Below, in pieces: positions 50,405 through 64,000 of a DNA stretch of 64,000 bases. The notes under the pieces are model-generated. The model made no database searches and was not told the DNA's origin. It saw only the letters and a program-made list of their open reading frames with translations. Origin of the DNA: Nannobrachium achirus. Lineage: Eukaryota; Chordata; Actinopteri; Myctophiformes; Myctophidae. Every line of letters starts with the position of its first letter. Position 1 is the stretch's first letter. Location: the NCBI GenBank assembly GCA_963921795.1, contig OY997645.1:17230365-17294364 (forward strand), written 5' to 3'. The position numbers were made by a program, and so were the translations under genes.

Positions 50405-50545
50405 CTTAACCCATTTAGAACGGGTACACATTATAGTTTATTATTGTTTTATGCTTTAACTATTGAAAAATAGCAGATATACAAGCTCACAGCGCGGCAC
50501 CGAGTGCCGCTCTGCGAGCTTGTAGATCTGCTATTTTCATGAAAA
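50405..50545 (-). mobile_element. family A fragment with complete palindromic module
   Basis: TTAACCCATTTAGAACGGG then GCTTTAACTATTGAAAAATA and the module at 50464-50538, with apical stem GCGCGGCAC/GTGCCGC. This is the same order as 525-607. It breaks off after the right arm. Confidence 0.7.
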
Positions 50546-50707
50546 TTTGAATTTTGACCTGATTCTATAAGTGTCTTTTGAATCCTTCTTAAGGTTTTTG
50601 GAAAACCCTTAAGAAAACCCATGTAATCCGGCTAGCCATCGTAAAGAAAAAAGGTCCTTTTCACTTAAATGGAGCTCAGTTAGTCTGTTCTTGAGAGACT
50701 ACTATGT

Positions 50708-50990
50708 CAGTGGTTCTCAAACCTTTTCATATGAGGGACCCCCAAAATGATATTTATTTGGCCACGGACCCCCATCTCAAAATACTTAGTTCCAGGGACC
50801 ACCCAGAAGCAAAATTTGAGTTACAAAACAAAACGTTCGCTTTGAAAATACATATATTCAAAGACTTTTCACGACTTTTTCAAAAATAGCAGATCTACAA
50901 GCTCGCAGCGCGGCACTCGGTGCCGCGCTGTGAGCTTGTAGATCTGCTATTTTCACTGGTTAAAGCATTCAACAATTCTAGGCTAGTTAG
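50708..50990 (+). mobile_element. hAT-like MITE, family A, near complete
   Basis: Starts CAGTGGTTCTCAAACC, preceded by TACTATGT, which has the central TA. It continues with GAGGGACCCCCAAAATGATA, GGCCACGGACCCCCATCTCA and the module at 50881-50954 (arms GCAGATCTACAAGCTCGCAG and GTGAGCTTGTAGATCTGC, apical stem GCGCGGCAC/GTGCCGCGC). It ends near GTTAAAGCATTCAACAATTC. The right terminus is not clear. Confidence 0.75.
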
Positions 50991-51926
50991 CGTTATGCTG
51001 CCTGACGTCGGTGAAACATTTGTACGACAGAAAAATGTGATACCTACATTTCTGCTGTTTCTATGGATACAAAAAAAAGACAAGAAGAAAAAAAAGACAA
51101 GAAACACTGAACACTGCACAGCACCAGTTACACCCACCATTGAGCCTCAACTACATTTTGGAAATATATTCCTGGCACGTTACTGAAGATTCATGACTGA
51201 CTCAAAACACTGAGCCCTATATCTGCTTCACTCAACACAAAATGTCCAAGATATAAGAGAGATGCTCTCTCACTGTCAGGCCCTCTTCCCCACACAGGGA
51301 CAAGATGGCACTATACGTTAAGAAAAAATGCAGAGTTCGCTCCCGATAATGGCATCACAGGATGTGTTTTTTGGTTTGTTGACCACAAAAAGCCGGCAAA
51401 AAAGTGAAGTAGTGGCACACGAGGCAGTAAAAAAAAAAAAAAGATGCAAACTCTGCAGTATAAGGCTTGGTTTATAATACAAATTCAACTGTTAGTGGGC
51501 ACTCATCCATAACAGTAGATGTGGAGGTCACAGCTTGCAGTTTTCTGGTGGAAAATACAATTCTGAGGTGTCATCAAAAGACAATGAATGGCTCTGACAT
51601 AAGAGAGAGTAAGAGCGATATAGATGGATGGACACACACATGCACGCACGTGCCTGCGTGTGTGCACGCACACACATGCATACGCACGCGCGCACCCACG
51701 CACGCGCCTGCCATGCCCAGGCTAAAAAGTGCTCCAACTGATGTCACTGACACGTTTAAAAGCCCTCCTATACACGTATATCCCTGATGTAAAGATACAA
51801 AAATTTGCCGACTATGTCACTTTTATTATTGATTCAAACTAAGCAGCTTTGTGATATACCCATCCCCCTTCTTTCTCTATCCCAACCCCCCTCTTTAAGA
51901 TCCTCTAGGACTTTCCTTGCATTGAT

Positions 51927-51966
<40 letters not shown>

Positions 51967-52459
51967 CCCCACCCTCTCTCCTCCCTTGAAAGTCATGCTT
52001 ACCGGAGCCTGTCATGATTGTATCCCGGACCGAGATTGGCCCACCAAATAGCATGGCTATCTCCGCTCACTTATGACACTTTGAGGTCGAGGCCAGCCAG
52101 ATGACTAAAAACTTCCCAGTCAGTTTGGCTCCGGGCCCAGCAGCCCATGCACGTACGTACGCACGCACGCACGCACTCACTCACACTCAGGCACGCGCAT
52201 ATGCACCCCTCCCTCCCTCCATCCCTTGTGATAGTGAGCTGTGAATGTATCCAGTTGTACCCTGCTGGTATCAGCGCTCCAGCGTGTCACCTTCCGTAGA
52301 GTGACATTGCTGCACTGAGATGTCCCACACAGAGCGCACAGACTATTTGCCTAATGAAATGAAAATGTCCACGGTCCCCTTGTTCGCCCAGCTCCTCTCT
52401 CTTGCTCTCAATGCCCCTCAATTCTATGATGCATTACAATGCATCACACTTTCCTACAG
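50991..52459. other. intergenic DNA, no gene recognised
   Basis: Contains a CA/CG-rich alternating patch at 51637-51712, (TC)n at 51931-51963 and CGCACGCACGCAC near 52158-52178. No supported frame. Confidence 0.4.
51931..51963 (+). repeat. (TC)n microsatellite
   Basis: About 33 bases of TC. Confidence 0.95.
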
Positions 52460-52887
52460 CAGGGGTCTTCAACATTTTCAGGGCCAAGGACCCCTTAGCA
52501 GAGAGAGAAATGAAGCAGGGACCCCCTCAACATATTGTATAAATGTGTGATGGAGATTCACATCGATGTCATAGATAGATTCATAGACTTGTTTGACACT
52601 TAACCATTTAAAATCATAAATCGTGGATACTTAGTAGATTTGACCTTTCACTCTGTACTTGGTCTGCTCTTTTTTACCTCTAAACCAAACCTATTTGCCA
52701 AAAATAGCAGATCTACAGAGCTTGTAGAACTGCTATTTTTTGGCTGAAGTTCTCCTCGGAGTATAGGGATGCGAGGGTTCAATTGTTCATTCAAAATAAT
52801 TATCCTATCACACAAGGATTTTGGGGCCCCCCTGTAGTAACTCTGAGGACCCCCTAGGGGTCCCGGACCCCCTGTTGAAGACCCCTG
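52460..52887 (+). mobile_element. hAT-type MITE, family D
   Basis: CAGGGGTCTTCAACATTTTC to CCTGTTGAAGACCCCTG, 428 bp, flanked by TCCTACAG and TTCTACAG (7 of 8). Sister of 35360-35802. Here the module at 52699-52742 has lost its apical part: AATAGCAGATCTACAG runs straight into AGCTTGTAGAACTGCTATT. Confidence 0.92.
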
Positions 52888-55304
52888 TTCTACAGTATAT
52901 TTCTGAGAGAGACGAGCTCCGAAGAGCAGCCTTCCTGGTATTACAGCACAACATGGCAAATTACAGTCAATACAAGCAGTCAGATACACTGAACAACACA
53001 TTTTTATTATCGATTATTTCAAGTTGGTGCATTGAATTGAATTGCATTGAACTACATTGCGATGCATTGCTGAATCGATTGTTGTTGACACCACTATCTC
53101 TCATGCATTCATCTTTCTCCCTCTCCTTTGCCCTCCTTGTCAAGCTCTCACTCACCTTTATCCCCCCTCTCTCTCTCTTTCGCTCTCTCTTTCTGTGTGT
53201 CTTTCTCTCTTTGTCTCTCTCTCTCCCTTCTCCCCTGTTACACTTGTCTCACCTCAACCTCATTGACCCTCTTTCTCCCTCTCTCCCTCCCCTCTTACCG
53301 CATATCACACACGCACATCCTTGACCAAAAAAAAAAAAAATGACAGTCAGTCGCACGAGCCAAGAATAGCCATCCGAGTGACGGTCCCCTCCTCATCCCC
53401 AATCAAGTCCTGTCACACCCTGTGAGCACTAAAGGAGGGGGTGTATTTTAAAACATGCTCATAGCTCCTACAGTGCTGTTGAGTGGGAGAAGATGGGATT
53501 AGAATCCAACACCTTGCGTAGGCCAATGACACTCCCTCCCACATATGCCGGGCTGGCTGGAGGTCCCAACACGTGTCATGGTTTGCAAGCGGATGCACTG
53601 AGAATGTCATGGAAGCGGAGCCAGTGGGTACATTATATGGATTCTGCATTTATTAAGCCCGATAAATTGGGTGGAGGAGCGTGTAAATGAACGTTGTAAA
53701 TCACTGAATTTAATTGCCAGCGCTGAATTTAATCTTTGGCACAATGGAAGTCTGCCAGCTTTTATGTTATCGCTTCTTTTATAATTTATATCCAAACGCT
53801 TACACTTTATGATGTTCAGTAAAGTGAGGTTTCTCTTGAATATATATGCTTTACTGAAATTGATCCAAACTGTGTGTAGCTCACTTTCATCTGGAGTGTC
53901 ACTGTCCAGACACACTCTGTCTGATATTTTTACCACGAGCCTGGCTTAATCGTCTTTGATTCTCTCTGCATTCATTGCATTTGGACTTCAACTGGGGATC
54001 TTGCCAGTTTTTTTATCACTTTATTTAACCAGGCAGGCAAGATTGCGAACAAATTCTTACTTACTTTACAACTGCCGCCTGGTTTATGTGATATCGTTGC
54101 ATAGGCTGGATGAAATCAGTAAAATCGATCAAGTTGCTGTGTTTAATTTGTTTCAACTGAAACGGGCATCGCGACTGGAACAGGCCTAACCTAAATGATG
54201 AATTGCTCCCAGTGTGAAGTAAGTGGTGCCTTTGATGAGTATATTTCATTGAACTACAGTATATGGATATGAACTAATCTAGCGCAACGTAGTTAATTTG
54301 GAGTGCTAGATATACCCCGAACCCCCCCTCTTCATTCACTAACAGTTAATTAATTCATACGCCCACGTTCATTCTTACTTTGTTCTCATTCGCTACAAGC
54401 TACTTCACACACGCCCTCATTTCTCAGTGTAGTCCTTATAAGCAGCCTCTGCTCACTGCTCATTCTACATGTTCAGCTGTCAAAGCAGGTTGTGTGATGT
54501 GTGTTGGAAAAATCCTCCACCTCCCCGGCCTCCTCCCTGTGGCATATAGCTTCAGTTGTAATGGTTGTACTGTGATAGGATAACGTGGATTGTTCAATGG
54601 TTATTCCATGATTGTGGTATGATGAAATGTTGATTGTACTATGGTTAGTCTATGTGCGGTAATTTATGATGTAATTGGAAGTTCGTGTTTTATGTACATC
54701 TGTAACTTATGCTCTGCTCTGGGGGGTCTGAGATAGCAGATTCTGTGTTATGTTACACAGATAAATCTGTATATCATCAGAGCAGAGCCCATATGCCAAA
54801 CTCAATGCAATATCATTGCATAAATGGTTATGTTATTTCGAATAAATGTCAAATGGTTAACTCTAAGCTGAAGTGTTTAAATGAAGTTACAATGTTAAAT
54901 CCCTGCCTATTCATTTCAATAGGCTTTTCACCAATGACACAGCAAATCACACCCAGGCGTTACAAATACTGCTAATAAATGATCAAAACGGCAGGTTGCT
55001 GCTATAGTGTGCATTGTGTGAGCGTGTGTCCTGTGTGCCTCTGTGTGAATATGTGTGTGCATGCGTGCGTGCGTTCGTTCGTGGGTATGCGTTGGTGCTT
55101 TGCCTTCCTGTTGTGTGTGTGCCTGCGTTTATAAGTGGCTTACAATGTGTGTGCCAGCCAGTGTGTGCGTCGGCGTCTCTTTAAGTGCGGTACCGTGCCT
55201 CCTGTTTATGCCAATTGTAATGGGTTGCAGGTTTGTGTTTCAATCAGCTGCAGGTGACCATGCTCATCATGATTGAAGACAGTGCACGCACACACACACA
55301 CACA
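52888..55304. other. intergenic DNA with pyrimidine-rich block and a fish repeat scrap
   Basis: Plus-strand pyrimidine-rich sequence at 53100-53325. At 54008-54080 TTTATTTAACCAGGCAGGC and GAACAAATTCTTACTTAC resemble a repeat body that recurs widely in fish genomes (from memory; class not assigned). No gene recognised. Confidence 0.4.
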
Positions 55305-55695
55305 TAGGGCTGTCACGATATGACATTTTACATGACGATTAATTGTCACTCAAATAATTGGCGATTAACGATTTAATTGTGTTTTTGTCGTTGATAATTA
55401 CATTTCAGTTTGCCTTTTAGGCTTTGAAGTTTTACATATGACACACAACCTAAATATACAAAGAAATTACTGACATATTTGACAACTTACTACTTAAAAA
55501 ATAACTTTGATAGTGGAAATAGCCGATCTACAAGCTCACAACGCGTCGCGATGCGACGCGTTGTGAGCTTGTAGATCTGCTATTTCCACTATTTCTGACA
55601 TTTTTCAACATTCACGATTATGACGATTATGACTAAATAATCGCGATTATGTCAAATAATCACGATTAGACGATTATGTAATAATTGTGACAGCC

Positions 55696-55698
<3 letters not shown>
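55305..55698. mobile_element. hAT-type MITE, TAGGGCTGTCAC family, with palindromic module
   Basis: TAGGGCTGTCACGATATGAC to AATTGTGACAGCCCTA, 394 bp, inserted into CA repeat (CACACACA on both sides). The interior is rich in ACGATTA words. The module at 55511-55592 is a near-perfect hairpin, TAGTGGAAATAGCCGATCTA to TGTAGATCTGCTATTTCCAC, with apical stem GCGTCGC/GCGACGC. Confidence 0.92.

Positions 55699-55758
<60 letters not shown>
55699..55758 (+). repeat. (CA)n microsatellite
   Basis: About 60 bases of CA directly after the MITE. Confidence 0.97.
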
Positions 55759-55760
<2 letters not shown>

Positions 55761-55821
55761 GTCACTTGTAGAAGCAGCTAGCACTGCCTAAAAATAAAAA
55801 TCACACCCGTGTGAAGTGGAG

Positions 55822-56590
<769 letters not shown>

Positions 56591-57260
56591 TAAAAGGTTT
56601 AGGTAAAATCCTCAGTGAAACATAGAGCCCTACTTCTTCTCTCTCTTCTGCTCTCTGACACTGACTCTGTCCATGGTCCTGAATGGTGCATGTCAGAGTG
56701 TCAAGTATCTTTTCTCACATGTGTAGCCTACAGAATTATTGCTGAATCACTGATTGTAGAAACATCAGTGAGACTGCGTTTTAGTATTTTTTTTTTTATG
56801 TAAATCTATTAATGAGATGTTAAAGTGAGTCATTTTTGTTCCACATAATTGTTTGTTGTGAAATGACTTCGTTACCACTGAACGTTTATACTGTACTGTA
56901 GCCTACTGTATGTGTCTTGGATCATTTTAGTTGAAGATGTTGAAATCATGACACATTTTGTCATGTGACACTGTTTTACGTTTGTCATCTATAGCATTGG
57001 TTCTCAAAGTGAAATGTATGTAATGTAAGTATGCAAGGCTCATACCATTTACCAAGTCAGAACAGTTGAAACACTTTCAATGTGATATCGCCTGTCCATG
57101 TGAAACGGTTTCATCCAGTCACCTATCAAAACTGTTGTCAGCAGCACACGCCACCCAACCAGACCACACTATGTCCCACTGCATGTGCCTTTGAGGAACA
57201 TCTGTACAGTACTGTAGAGTCCCTGTACTGAGTCAGAGTTGTGACCGTGGTGGGCTAAGA
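56591..57260. other. intergenic DNA, no gene recognised
   Basis: A lone hAT-like end word CATTGGTTCTCAAAG at 56996-57010. Nothing else recognised. Confidence 0.4.
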
Positions 57261-58494
57261 CAGTGGTTCTCAACCCAAATTATTTTGGGGGGGTCCCCAG
57301 ATGATTAATTTAATGTGCAACATTGTTTTCCTACTCAACAGTAAACAAACCAGTTTAAGTGTATAGAGGGTTTATGGACATTTCTAAGGTGACAATTTAA
57401 GGACTTTTTAAGACCTCTTGAACCAGTAAGACTCCCTAATCGGGAGATAAGCGACCGTAGGTCACTTATCTCCACAAATAGGGCAAAAATGTGTTTTTCC
57501 AAAGACTTCCTGATCCATGTTGATGACATGAGTGTAGACATACTGTGTAGTGATTTTCGTGATTTTAGGGCAAAAACTGTAGGAGCAGTGGCCAAAAATG
57601 TGTTTTAAAAATCGGCCTGTAGGTGGCGCTAGAAGAGGGCCATGTGAGAAATGAGAGGTGGGGTGTCCGCGTTGCCTTGGCGGACGAATAGGTACCGGCC
57701 CCGGCTCTCCCGGACGCTCCTAGCCCGAGTTACGGCATTTTATGTGAGCTGCAGTGGCAGGGGGTCCTCCACTGGGGGCGCCACCACTTTTGCATCCGTT
57801 CTGGAGCACCAGGAGTGGGTGGTCCCCGGGAATTCCCCGTGAGCAGCCCCGTTGGGGTGGTCATTTGGTAATTTTTGCACATGTGCTCATTTTTTACACT
57901 TGGGGGTCCCCGAGGGAGCTTGGGGTCCCTGGAGCTCTGGGGGTCCTTGGGGGTTGTAGTTTGGCAGTTAAGGAGTGTGTGTGCAAAAGGGGGCATGGAT
58001 CGGGGCAACGGTTGCGGAGATATGAGCAGGGCAAAAGTGTGACGTGTGACGTGAGTCACGGAGGGAACTTTTTTTACACCAGGGGGTCCCCCAGGGACTT
58101 GGGGGTCCCTGGAGCTCCGGGGGTCCTTGGAGGTTGTAGTTTGGCAGGCAAAGAGTGTGTGTGCAAAAGCTGGCATGGATCGGGGCAACGGTTGCCGAGA
58201 TATGAGCAGGGCAAAACGTGTGTGACGGACAGACGGACACCTGGTGGAGCTTTCTGTAGTAAGTGCGACCTACGGTCGCAATGACAAATTAAACATTGGC
58301 CAAATTGTCAAATATTAGAGGCAGAAATTAACGCGAGGCGTTGTGAGCATGTAGATCTGCTATTTTCACAATAGAACTGTGTTATACAAAATGTAAATAA
58401 TGCCTCAACTCTTAGTGATCGTCAGGTTAAATATGACTCCAGTTAAAATCTGATTATTTTGGGGGTCGCGGCCTGAAAAGGTTGATAACCACTG
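57261..58494. mobile_element. hAT-type MITE, family G, split by a nested repeat
   Basis: CAGTGGTTCTCAACCC (57261) to GGTTGATAACCACTG (58494), flanked by GGCTAAGA and GGATAAGA (7 of 8). The left part to about 57421 and the right part from about 58287 together match 60037-60472 and 49303-49594. The middle 865 bp is a separate repeat. The right half keeps one module arm at 58330-58371. Confidence 0.9.
57423..58285 (+). mobile_element. GGTGGCGCTA-family repeat nested in a hAT MITE
   Basis: Begins CCAGTAAGACTCCCTAATCG with a foldback GGAGATAAGCGACCG.../...GGTCACTTATCTCC. It continues with GTGATTTTAGGGCAAAAACT and GGTGGCGCTAGAAGAGGGCC. Two tandem units follow (GGGGTCCTTGG, GGTTGTAGTTTGGCAG, GAGTGTGTGTGCAAAAG, GCAACGGTTGC, GATATGAGCAGGGCAAAA). 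It ends GGTGGAGCTTTCTGTAGTAA and the hairpin GCGACCTACGGTCGC. No coding frame. Confidence 0.75.
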
Positions 58495-60036
58495 GGATAA
58501 GAGATAGCGAAACAAGAGCCCTGTGACTGGAGGGTCACTGGATAGAATTATTCTCCAACCGGTAGGAATGGAAGAACTCTAATGGTTATGGTTAGTTCTG
58601 CTCCCTCCCCCCCAGCAGCTCAATATGCCCTGGAGCAAGACACCCAAACGTAACTGTACAGCTGCTCAGCGGCTAATTGCTGAACACTGCGGTTATAGTG
58701 GACTCTTTCCATATGTGAATCTATATGTAACCATACTGTATGTAGGTTTTCCAGGATTAACAATGAACAAGACTAAAATAGTCTTAACTCTAAATTCCTC
58801 GCAAGGTATACCCAATTGGAGTAAGTGCTTTGAACCGGCTGACATTGCCATCCTTACAGCCTTGTACTCTTACTAGCAAGGAGAAAATAATTTGACAGGG
58901 GGTCTTTACAGATGGATGGAAGCATACCCCCCCTTAAGGGTCTTTGGAGCACAAAGTTGCAAAGTAAGTCCTTTTCAAGATAAATTGTTTGCGACAAATG
59001 TTAGATTGCCTGACAAATCAACTGACGGACATAGCAATCCTTATAGAGCCCTGATGTTTAGCAGGGCTAAAAATGAAACAATTTATTTGTGTGGGCTTAT
59101 TTTCAAAGCACTAGCATCAGAATTTTACCCTGACGCAGCAATGTGGAAAAGGGTGTAAAAGAAAGGAACACGATATAGCTTGGGAGGCCACAGCTGGAAA
59201 GATAAAACAAGATAAATAAATAAATCTAATTATAGACTCTATTATCTAAAGTCCACCAAGGAAGGTCCCATGTGGTGCGTTTACAGGAAGAGGGGCAAAG
59301 AAAAGCTGAATCAAAATGAATCCTTTGGTGTGAGCTTTACTGACCTTTATTTATCCAGGGATTGTTACAGAGCATGGATGCTCTGTCAGAGCTATGCCCT
59401 CAGTCAACAGCTTCACAGACACACCTGCCCAGGTTTCCTTTTCAATTAAACCATCAACTTTCCAAGCCAGCTTCTCTAACTTCTGTTCTACTACTAGTCA
59501 CTTACTACTCTGCCCCAAAGTTATCAAAACAAGTGATTGTATGTCCATTACACCGTAAAATCCACAAATGGATAAATGAACACTGATGATTTTACTGTGT
59601 ACATTGTGCAATAAAAGTAATTCAGGATCAGAACATCTTAAAACACTTCGATCTACATCGACTTCGGCTATTTGAAATATTTAAAAATGTTTTTCAAAAT
59701 AGTACAAAATGTCAAAAAAGAGTTTAGGGATAAACCATAAGGCATGGACGAAAATAGGGCTCATAATAATCTGCCTCCTGTATTTCCTGAGATTCTGAAT
59801 GAATATTGATGTGATGCTGGCAAGAAAATTAGAGCAGTGAGATGTCCAGGAGATACCAAACCCATGGGCCATGTTGTCCCATGCTTTAGTTGACCGGCTT
59901 CCATTTCATTATGTACGATAAAACACTGAACAGCCAACCCTTTTTATCCAGTCTAAAGAATAAATATGAAATACTGTTATTCCAGGTCTCCAATGTATTC
60001 TTAAAGCTTTATGTCTGTTGTAGTTGTGTGTTAACC
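58495..60036. other. intergenic DNA with a SINE-like scrap
   Basis: At 58590-58690 CTCAATATGCCCTGGAGCAA + GACACCCAAACGTAACTG resembles a body common in fish SINEs (from memory). Two open frames at 58625-58876 and 58892-59158 overlap or follow it and match no family I know. Nothing else recognised. Confidence 0.4.
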
Positions 60037-60472
60037 CAGTGGTTCTCAACCTTTTCAGGCCAAGACCCCCCAAAATAATCATATTTTAATTGGGGACCCC
60101 CCACCCTACACAAGCACTTGGAATTTGACATTACATTTAGTTTGACTCTCTATTCCATTGTGTAAATAGCAAATCTACATGCTCACAACAGCGTTGTGAG
60201 CATGTAGATCTGCTATTTTCACAATTTCTTCCTCTAATATTTGACAACTTGACCAATGTTTGACCAGAGGTACTAAAAAGGTCTTTAAAGTCCTTAAATT
60301 GTCATTTTAGAAATGTGCAGATACACCTGGTTACACGTACTGTATACTGTATGTTGGTCTCTTTACTGTTGAGTGAGAAAACAATGTTAACATTTAGCTA
60401 AAGATCTGGGGACCCCCCAAAATAATTTGGGGACCCCTCTGGGTGTCCCGACCCACAGATTGAGAACCATTG
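60037..60472 (-). mobile_element. hAT-type MITE, family G, complete long copy
   Basis: CAGTGGTTCTCAACC to GATTGAGAACCATTG, 436 bp, with a perfect duplication TGTTAACC (60029-60036, 60473-60480). It holds the module at 60161-60224 (AATCTACATGCTCACAAC with GTTGTGAGCATGTAGAT), a TGC variant of the usual AGC arm shared by family G copies. No transposase. Confidence 0.94.
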
Positions 60473-60480
60473 TGTTAACC

Positions 60481-61698
<1,218 letters not shown>

Positions 61699-61800
61699 TG
61701 TGCGCGCGCATGTGTTCACGTGTGCGTGCCCCTGTGCGTGCACATGTGTGCCTGCATGTGCACTCATGCGTGTGTATACGTGATCGTGTGTCAATGTGTT

Positions 61801-63380
61801 TGCATACACCGGGTGATGTGGAGGTGGATTTGGAGGACAAAGAGGTGATGCTTACTGCAGTCCCCTCTGTTTGCAGAGTCTATTTAACAAGGGGGTACTG
61901 TAGTGTAAACGGTGCGTTAGTGCTGCCCACAGACCAGCACTGCGCACCCATGTATCAACTTTATGTACGGTGTAGATCGTGTGTGGTGGTGAGATGCATG
62001 CGTGGTGACTGAGAGGATATTGGTGTGGCAGTGGGGCTGATTGCAGTCACGGACTCGTGTGTTAAATCACGTACATAAACATTGGCGATGACACTTTTAA
62101 ATACAGTAAAACACAAGGCCCTGGTCCTGCGACGGTTGCAGATTTATGATGGCATGAATGGAAGGATTTTCTTTGGGGGAAGGGGCTGACAAGATTGCGC
62201 TTGAAAATTTAGATTTATTCTGCTTATCCGTTTAAAGCAGTTACCGAGCCAGGGTTTTAAACCTTAAGTGTGGGATGTGTGTCTACAGAAAAACAACACT
62301 AATGGGCGAGCAGCAAAACACCCATGTATGTATGTATGTATGTATGTATTATGTATGTTATTTATGTATGTTATGTACTGTATGTACTGTATCTATGTAT
62401 GTAATGTATGTATGTATGTACTGTATGTATGTATGTATGTATGTATGTATGTATGTATGTATGTATGTATGTATGTATGTATGTGTGATGCGCCTATAGT
62501 ATACATACTATATGAGTGGGGTCACTGCCTGTAGGCCTTCTCATTGTTTTTTTTATATTATTTATATATATATTTCTTTTTTTCATTCAAGACAAATGCA
62601 CATGAACACACACATTCTCCAGCACACTTAATACAAAGAATACTTCATGCTTGACTAAGCTCTTGACACAAATGCGCTGCCGCAATAGAGGGGGTGGAGG
62701 CGGGGGGGGGGGGGGGGTTGCTTTCAGAATCTACCGTAGCTCTGCATACCTACCCTGGAGATGCGCTCTCTTCTTGCCTAAATAAACAGCTCCAATTAAT
62801 AATTCACAATGTGATTTCATTCCTGCGGTTCTTCACGTTCTACTATGGTGCGTTACAAAGCCCTTGCCCTTCACCCACGTGTGTTGTGAATGAGGAGGAG
62901 AAGAATCAGCCACTCTGTGGAGCCAGTTGTGGCTCTTAATAGGGTCAATGGAGCATGTCTATCAAAACGCATTACATTCCTGCGACATGCACTTCCATCC
63001 CTCTCGTAACCGTCAAAAGGACGGTTTCATGATTCATGAATTGACCGACCACCTCTGGGTGAGGCGCAGTCTATTACTGCAAAGTGACCTGTGTTGCCCC
63101 GAAGCAACTGACAGATAATTGCAGGCCTTTCTTGCCTCTCAACGTTTTAGGACAGATGAAACCATACCTGGCCTCATACCCTCACGGTGAGCTTCCTCCT
63201 CACCCGCCCCCATTTCAAAGCTCGCTTCGAGGGGGAGGATAATTCTATTACATGGTGCTGCGAACGTGTTGTGCAAAGAAAAGAGAAAAAAAATAAAAAC
63301 AGTGCAGTGACGATGATGCGAGCAGAGCTGGTTTGCTCTCCTTCAGCCACCTCCTGGCTCATGTACCCTTTTCTCTTTCT
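61801..63380. other. intergenic DNA with (ATGT)n and a G-run
   Basis: (ATGT)n at 62324-62485 and a G-run at about 62701-62717. No supported gene. Confidence 0.45.
62324..62485 (+). repeat. (ATGT)n microsatellite
   Basis: About 160 bases of ATGT, imperfect in the first half and perfect in the last 60 bases. Confidence 0.95.
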
Positions 63381-63384
63381 CTGT

Positions 63385-63645
63385 CACTGTCGGGCAGAAA
63401 CCTTGTATCTCCCAAGTTTCAAATTTGTACATTTTTTCGCAAGGTGAAGCACTGCTTCATCACACAAGGCCGTCGCACAAAAGTAGTGAAAACAGCCGAT
63501 CCACAAGCACACAACGCCTCACGGTTCGAGGCGTTGTGTGCTTGTAGATCGGCTGTTTTCGCTAGTTTAATCCATTTTAAAAATGATAAATACAAAACAA
63601 ATGGTTTTGGACATACGAGGTTTCCACCCCGACAACGACGTTATG
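63385..63645. mobile_element. family E MITE, standalone copy
   Basis: TCACTGTCGGGCAGAAACCT on the left and GAGGTTTCCACCCCGACAAC + GACG on the right are inverted ends. Inside are AAGCACTGCTTCATCACACA and the module at 63484-63565 with apical stem CGCCTCAC-GGTT-CGAGGCG. Same family as 42657-42955. Confidence 0.8.
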
Positions 63646-64000
63646 CTGCCACCTTGTCTTCCGGTAGAGGGGATATAAAAAAGTAATGAGCGAGCCCACA
63701 TAATTACATAGGAATTGGGCTCAGGCACACCGTAGGAGAGAGAGAGCGCGGTTGATTAAATGCGGCCACACAAGCCCATCGAGCTGTCATCAAAGTTTTA
63801 CAACGACAACTCTCGAGACGCAAGAGAGTGCATCGGAGCGAAGTCGGTTGTTGAAGCGGCAGACGAGAGGATCGTGATGCACGTTTGCACCAGCACCATC
63901 GCAGACCCAACAGGGGGGCTCTAATCCGCAAACTGGTGGTGGGCTGAGCACTCCATGGGAATCAATACAAATGACTTTCTCTCAATGCCTTTTTTCAGTG
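63646..64000. other. end of window, no feature recognised
   Basis: Moderately GC-rich with a minus-strand open frame at 63931-63704 that matches no family I recognise. Confidence 0.35.

Noticed and set aside
58625..59158. Two adjacent open frames of 83 and 88 codons
   Set aside because: No recognisable domain. The first overlaps a SINE-like scrap. There is no splice or transcript evidence in the sequence.
63704..63931. 75-codon minus-strand frame near the window end
   Set aside because: Only modest GC and Arg/Leu-rich content; not enough to call an exon.

Overview
The window looks like gene-poor chromosomal DNA of a ray-finned fish, probably a teleost. Three things point there: an intron-split vertebrate GIRK4-type potassium channel gene, a very high density of long (CA)n/(GT)n microsatellites, and many short non-autonomous hAT-type DNA transposons with tRNA-derived SINE and LINE remnants. 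Nothing in it looks bacterial or viral.

The only protein-coding gene I can support is kcnj5 on the minus strand. It has three coding exons (42352-42290, 39319-38446, 29195-28816), all with GT-AG boundaries and compatible phases, giving a 438-residue inward rectifier. Residue numbering matches human GIRK4 from about residue 140 (S143, G151, T158, L168, N179, D223). Two points stand out: an intron after codon 21, and Asn at position 195 where GIRK subunits normally have a PIP2-contacting Lys. The first coding exon has a splice acceptor upstream of the ATG, so a non-coding first exon and the promoter lie further upstream (above 42372) and were not identified. No other gene of the usual KCNJ1/FLI1 neighbourhood was recognised.

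The rest is mostly repeats. (1) 520-1821: remnants of three hAT-like families. (2) 4970-5493 and 47082-47599: two near full-length copies of one hAT MITE with perfect 8-bp target duplications. (3) 11868-13440: a transposon nested inside another repeat, itself containing a long inverted repeat. (4) 13729-15540: GT arrays, a hAT MITE, a CpG-rich patch and C-runs. (5) 16679-20190: a repeat complex with an eleven-copy 37-bp satellite whose unit holds a perfect CArg-type decamer CCATATATGG. (6) 22980-24090 and 55976-56590: a repeat family built of degenerate units carrying GGTGGCGCTA. (7) 30430-30535, inside kcnj5 intron 2: paired hammerhead-like motifs of Penelope type. (8) 32812-33345: a SINE with a duplicated body. 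(9) 34274-36000, 42657-42955, 45234-46500, 49303-50990, 52460-52887, 55305-55698, 57261-58494, 60037-60472 and 63385-63645: hAT-like and related MITEs.

The strongest unexplained signal is a conserved palindromic module. Its arms read roughly AATAGC-(A/C)-GATCTACAAGC-(T/A)-CACAACGC, and its apical stem changes from copy to copy while staying self-complementary. It recurs about 15-20 times inside at least six element families whose ends differ. Eight intact copies with measurable target duplications also split by end type: CAG-ended elements have nnnTAnnn duplications and most TAGGG-ended elements have nTnnnnAn, as expected for the Buster and Ac branches of hAT.
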